Of a DNA stretch of 23,064 nt, positions 20,623 to 23,064 are shown piece after piece; position 1 is the first letter of the stretch, and each line of letters opens with the position of its first letter. Location: assembly GCA_041670885.1 (NCBI GenBank), contig JBAXYJ010000014.1, forward strand, positions 1-23,064, given 5' to 3'. The stretch comes from JAJBWD01 sp041670885. GTDB lineage: Bacteria; Bacillota; Clostridia; Clostridiales; Clostridiaceae. The notes under the pieces were generated by a model. That model searched no databases. It saw only the letters and a list, made by a program, of their open reading frames with translations, and was not told where the DNA came from. Made by a program: the position numbers and the translations under genes.

Positions 20623-21735
20623 TTAATCCAGCTTTCTTCTGAAGCTTAATATACTTAATATAAGCAAAATAAAACCTAGCATAAATAAAGGTACCAAATC
20701 TTTCATAAGATAAGATATGTCCAGTCCTTTTAATATTATATCCCTTAAAATATTTAAAAAATAAGTTAATGGAAGAGCATATCCAAATAGCTGTATTATC
20801 TTGGGCATTGCTTCTCTTGGAAACATAAATCCGGAAAGCAAAACACTGGGAAGAATTATAAGTACTGATAGCTGCATGGCCTGAAGCTGCGTCTTTGATA
20901 CGGTGGATATTAAAATTCCAATTGATAAGGCACATATTACAAAGCCAGATCCAAGAAATATTAAAAGAGGCATGCTTCCTGCCATGGGTACATTAAAATA
21001 ATACAGCCCGAAAAACAGTGAGTAAAGAAAATCAAAAAATCCTATTATAATATATGGCACCAGCTTACCGATTATTATCTCAAAGGGCTTAAGAGGAGAT
21101 ACAAGCAGCTGCTCTATGGTTCCTCTTTCCTTTTCCCGAACCAAGGCAAAAGCTGTAAGTATTATGGTAATATTCTGCATTATAAGTCCAATAAGTCCCG
21201 GTACAGTAAAGTTCTGGCCCCGCATTGAAGGATTATATAATACTTTAGTACTCACATTAATGCCTGCATTGCTAAAGCTTTCCGGCATCTTTTCTTTGAT
21301 TTTGTTAACTGTACTTATACCATAATTTTCAGAAGTTAAAACTCCGCTGCTTAGGGCAGTCCTGGCGGTAGTTGGATCCGATCCGTCAATAATCAGCTGA
21401 ACACTTTTTCCTTTAGTAAAATCAGCAGGAATTACAATGGCAGCATGAGCCTTTCCCCTATCTATTTCATTATATATTTCATCAATGCTGTTAACATTTC
21501 CTTTAACATTAAAATATTTTGTGTTTTTAAAGCTTTCTATAAGATCTCTGCTATCCGTGCTGCGGCTTTGATCCAGTACAATCATTGATATATTATCAAG
21601 CTCTGTGCTTACTGCATAGCCAAAGAGCAGCATCATCATAATAGGCATGACAAGTGCTATCCCAAAGCTGGCCTTATCTCTTTTTATCTGAATAAATTCT
21701 TTTTTTATTATTGAAAAAAATCTTTTAAGACTCAT
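20623..21735 (-). CDS. ABC-2 type permease of an export system
   Basis: A 370-aa ABC-2 membrane protein (YhhJ/YbhR type). One helix at about 22-42 is followed by a large extracytoplasmic domain (about 43-175), then five helices (about 178-200, 220-248, 255-285, 290-310 and 340-365). Val-Arg-Glu-Lys-Glu-Arg-Gly-Thr-Ile-Glu-Gln-Leu-Leu-Val-Ser-Pro near residue 205 is the coupling-helix signature of this family. The gene overlaps the ATPase gene by 11 bp, with GGAGGA before the ATG. Only one permease gene is visible, so it would act as a homodimer. The operon adaptor-ATPase-permease resembles drug or toxic-compound exporters; the substrate is unknown. Confidence 0.92.
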   Translation of the reverse strand: MSLKRFFSIIKKEFIQIKRDKASFGIALVMPIMMMLLFGYAVSTELDNISMIVLDQSRSTDSRDLIESFKNTKYFNVKGNVNSIDEIYNEIDRGKAHAAIVIPADFTKGKSVQLIIDGSDPTTARTALSSGVLTSENYGISTVNKIKEKMPESFSNAGINVSTKVLYNPSMRGQNFTVPGLIGLIMQNITIILTAFALVREKERGTIEQLLVSPLKPFEIIIGKLVPYIIIGFFDFLYSLFFGLYYFNVPMAGSMPLLIFLGSGFVICALSIGILISTVSKTQLQAMQLSVLIILPSVLLSGFMFPREAMPKIIQLFGYALPLTYFLNILRDIILKGLDISYLMKDLVPLFMLGFILLILSILSFRRKLD

Positions 21736-22528
21736 GCTGTTCCTCCTTACTTATTAAAAATTTCAGGTGATCAAAGGAGGCTTCAATCTTTTGATTTGTT
21801 TCCCTCTCTACATACTTAATGAATACATCCTCTAAGGTTTCTACTCCTTCTTTTTTAATCAAATCTTCAGGAGATCCCATGGCAATAATTTTTCCATTAA
21901 ATATAAAGGAAAGATTGTCGCAGCAGGAAGCCTCGTCCATATAGTGAGTAGTAACTAGTATAGTTATACCCTGCTTTGCCAGGTTAAATATCATTTGCCA
22001 GAATATTCTTCTTGATACAGGATCAACTCCGGCTGTTGGCTCGTCAAGTATTAAAAGAGATGGTTTATGAATAAGAGCGCAGCCCAGTGCAAGCCTTTGT
22101 TTCCAGCCTCCGGAGAGTTCTCTGGTCAGCTTTCTCTCTCTTCCATCAAGTCCTGCCATGGATATTATCCCTTTTTTTCTCTCTTCTCTTTCCTTTTTTG
22201 ATAATCCATAAATACCGGCATAAAAATCCAGGTTTTCACTGACAGTAAGCTCTTCATATAATGAAAATTTTTGGGACATATACCCTATGCTTTGCTTTAT
22301 CTTATCCACATCTTTTTCAATATTGTATCCAAAAATCTTAGCTTCTCCGCTGGTTTTCGATAAAACTCCGCATAGCATCCTGATTGTGGTAGATTTTCCA
22401 GAGCCGTTAGGACCTAAAAATCCAAATATCTCTCCTTTTTTAATGTTAAAGCTAATATTATCAACTGCCTTAAATGAGCCAAATTTCTTTGTAAGACCTT
22501 TTACTTCAATGGCATTTTCTTTATTCAT
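21725..22528 (-). CDS. ABC transporter ATP-binding protein
   Basis: A 267-aa ATPase with Walker A Gly39-Pro-Asn-Gly-Ser-Gly-Lys-Ser-Thr47, signature Leu138-Ser-Gly-Gly-Trp-Lys-Gln, Walker B ending Leu-Asp-Glu-Pro-Thr-Ala-Gly (161-167) and switch His195. It belongs to the ABC-2 exporter branch (YbhF/YhiH, DrrA-like). The longest frame begins at an ATG at 22543, but that ATG is the first part of ATGGAGGA, the Shine-Dalgarno for the ATG at 22528; the upstream adaptor's stop codon also covers 22543-22545. The 3' end overlaps the permease start by 11 bp, which implies coupled translation and a fixed stoichiometry. Confidence 0.94.
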   Translation of the reverse strand: MNKENAIEVKGLTKKFGSFKAVDNISFNIKKGEIFGFLGPNGSGKSTTIRMLCGVLSKTSGEAKIFGYNIEKDVDKIKQSIGYMSQKFSLYEELTVSENLDFYAGIYGLSKKEREERKKGIISMAGLDGRERKLTRELSGGWKQRLALGCALIHKPSLLILDEPTAGVDPVSRRIFWQMIFNLAKQGITILVTTHYMDEASCCDNLSFIFNGKIIAMGSPEDLIKKEGVETLEDVFIKYVERETNQKIEASFDHLKFLISKEEQHES

Positions 22529-22542
22529 AACAAAATCCTCCA

Positions 22543-23064
22543 TTATTTAAGCTCAACATCTACCATCATTCCCGGATAGGCTTTATCACTTTCATCTATT
22601 TTAAGCTTTATCATAAACACAGTATTTTCTTTATCTTCCTTAGTCTCAGTATTTTTAGGAGTAAATTCTGATTCCGGTGAAATGTATGATATTTTTCCTT
22701 TTATGGTTTTGTTATCATTTACATAAATATTAAGAGTTTTATTAAGCTCCACCTTGTCTCTCTTACTTTCCTCAATATATACCTTAACATACTCACTCTT
22801 TAAATCATAAACCTTTGCAATATTCATCCCCTGTGATACTATTTCCCCTTTATTTACATAAACAGTTGTTATAACTCCTGAATTTAAAGCTTTGATGCTG
22901 CATTTATCTAACTGAAGCTGGTTTATTTTAACCTGAGCCTCCGCCGCTTCCACTGCCCCCTTAAGCTCATCTTCCTTATCATCACTTGCTCTGTCAGGCA
23001 GCTGATTTAACCTGGCCTTTGCCATCTTAAGGTTAGCAGCTGCCATCTCTTTATTTAGCTTATA
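22543..23064 (-). CDS. HlyD-family membrane fusion (adaptor) protein, 5' end outside the window
   Basis: The visible 173 codons are open to the right edge, so the N-terminus, with the membrane anchor and first barrel half, is missing. The ATG at 23046 is internal, not a start: the codons before it continue without a stop and it has no ribosome binding site. The sequence shows the end of an alpha-helical hairpin (Glu/Ala/Lys-rich, with Gln-Leu-Gln-Leu-Asp-Lys-Cys), then the lipoyl-like half Gly-Val-Ile-Thr-Thr-Val-Tyr-Val-Asn-Lys-Gly-Glu, and the barrel ending Tyr-Pro-Gly-Met-Met-Val-Asp-Val-Glu-Leu. This is the HlyD/YbhG adaptor layout. In a Gram-positive cell it would work without an outer-membrane channel. 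It is the upstream gene of the adaptor-ATPase-permease operon. Confidence 0.9.
   Translation of the reverse strand, partial: YKLNKEMAAANLKMAKARLNQLPDRASDDKEDELKGAVEAAEAQVKINQLQLDKCSIKALNSGVITTVYVNKGEIVSQGMNIAKVYDLKSEYVKVYIEESKRDKVELNKTLNIYVNDNKTIKGKISYISPESEFTPKNTETKEDKENTVFMIKLKIDESDKAYPGMMVDVELK

Noticed and set aside
20600..20935. Minus-strand open frame of 111 codons
   Set aside because: It lies in another frame of the ABC permease gene, has odd composition (many Ser/Tyr/Ile) and no ribosome binding site.

Overview
The window looks like a chromosomal segment of a low-GC, anaerobic, Clostridium-type Firmicute. The reasons are strongly A+T-rich intergenic DNA, strong GGAGG-type ribosome binding sites in front of nearly every gene, GTG/TTG starts, Gram-positive PTS genes (HPr with both His15 and Ser46), a DegV-family protein, a YitT-family protein, a DUF975 protein and an L-lactate dehydrogenase. 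I cannot name the species. No rRNA, tRNA, CRISPR array, insertion sequence or prophage was seen. It reads as core or near-core chromosome.

Layout. (1) 1-4.2 kb: the glycine-rich tail of a protein on the + strand, then minus-strand genes: a lipoprotein plus exported coiled-coil protein pair, a DUF975 membrane protein, and a pseudouridine catabolism pair (psuK with an N-terminal HTH, then psuG). (2) 4.3-8.5 kb: a membrane-anchored MutS-like ATPase, a 32-codon TTG-start membrane peptide gene on the + strand, and a cytoplasmic VIT/vWA protein. (3) 8.7-11.4 kb: a cupin, a DUF3267-type HEXXH membrane protein, a probable DUF3867 protein and a YitT-family protein. (4) 11.4-16.5 kb, all minus: ptsI, ptsH, an AlaX-like tRNA-editing protein, ldh and an FSA-type aldolase. 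(5) 16.5-18.8 kb: a divergent sigma-54 activator. (6) 18.8-23 kb, all minus: DegV, a glycerophosphodiester phosphodiesterase, and an ABC-2 export system (adaptor, ATPase, permease) whose adaptor runs off the right edge.

The most interesting part is the ptsI/activator intergenic region and the activator itself. The activator begins with an HPr-like domain that keeps the phosphorylatable His at position 15, followed by two PAS domains, a sigma-54 AAA+ domain and a Fis/TyrR-like HTH. Facing it, ptsI-ptsH has a full match to the sigma-54 -24/-12 consensus. The intergenic region holds three copies of a 15-bp palindrome (TGATA-N5-TATCA; two copies are identical): one upstream of the ptsI promoter and two around the activator's own start of transcription. 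A CcpA cre-like sequence lies between the ptsI promoter and the first palindrome. This suggests a closed loop in which a PTS-like domain reports the phosphorylation state of the PTS to sigma-54 RNA polymerase, which then sets the amount of EI and HPr. A sigma-A-like reading of the same ptsI promoter is also possible and is noted.

Several other promoter regions hold near-perfect inverted repeats that could be operators: ldh (23 bp), alaX-like (13-bp arms) and degV (19 bp). Starts were assigned by Shine-Dalgarno position. In at least eight genes this moves the start downstream of the longest open frame, because the upstream start codon lies inside or upstream of the Shine-Dalgarno sequence.
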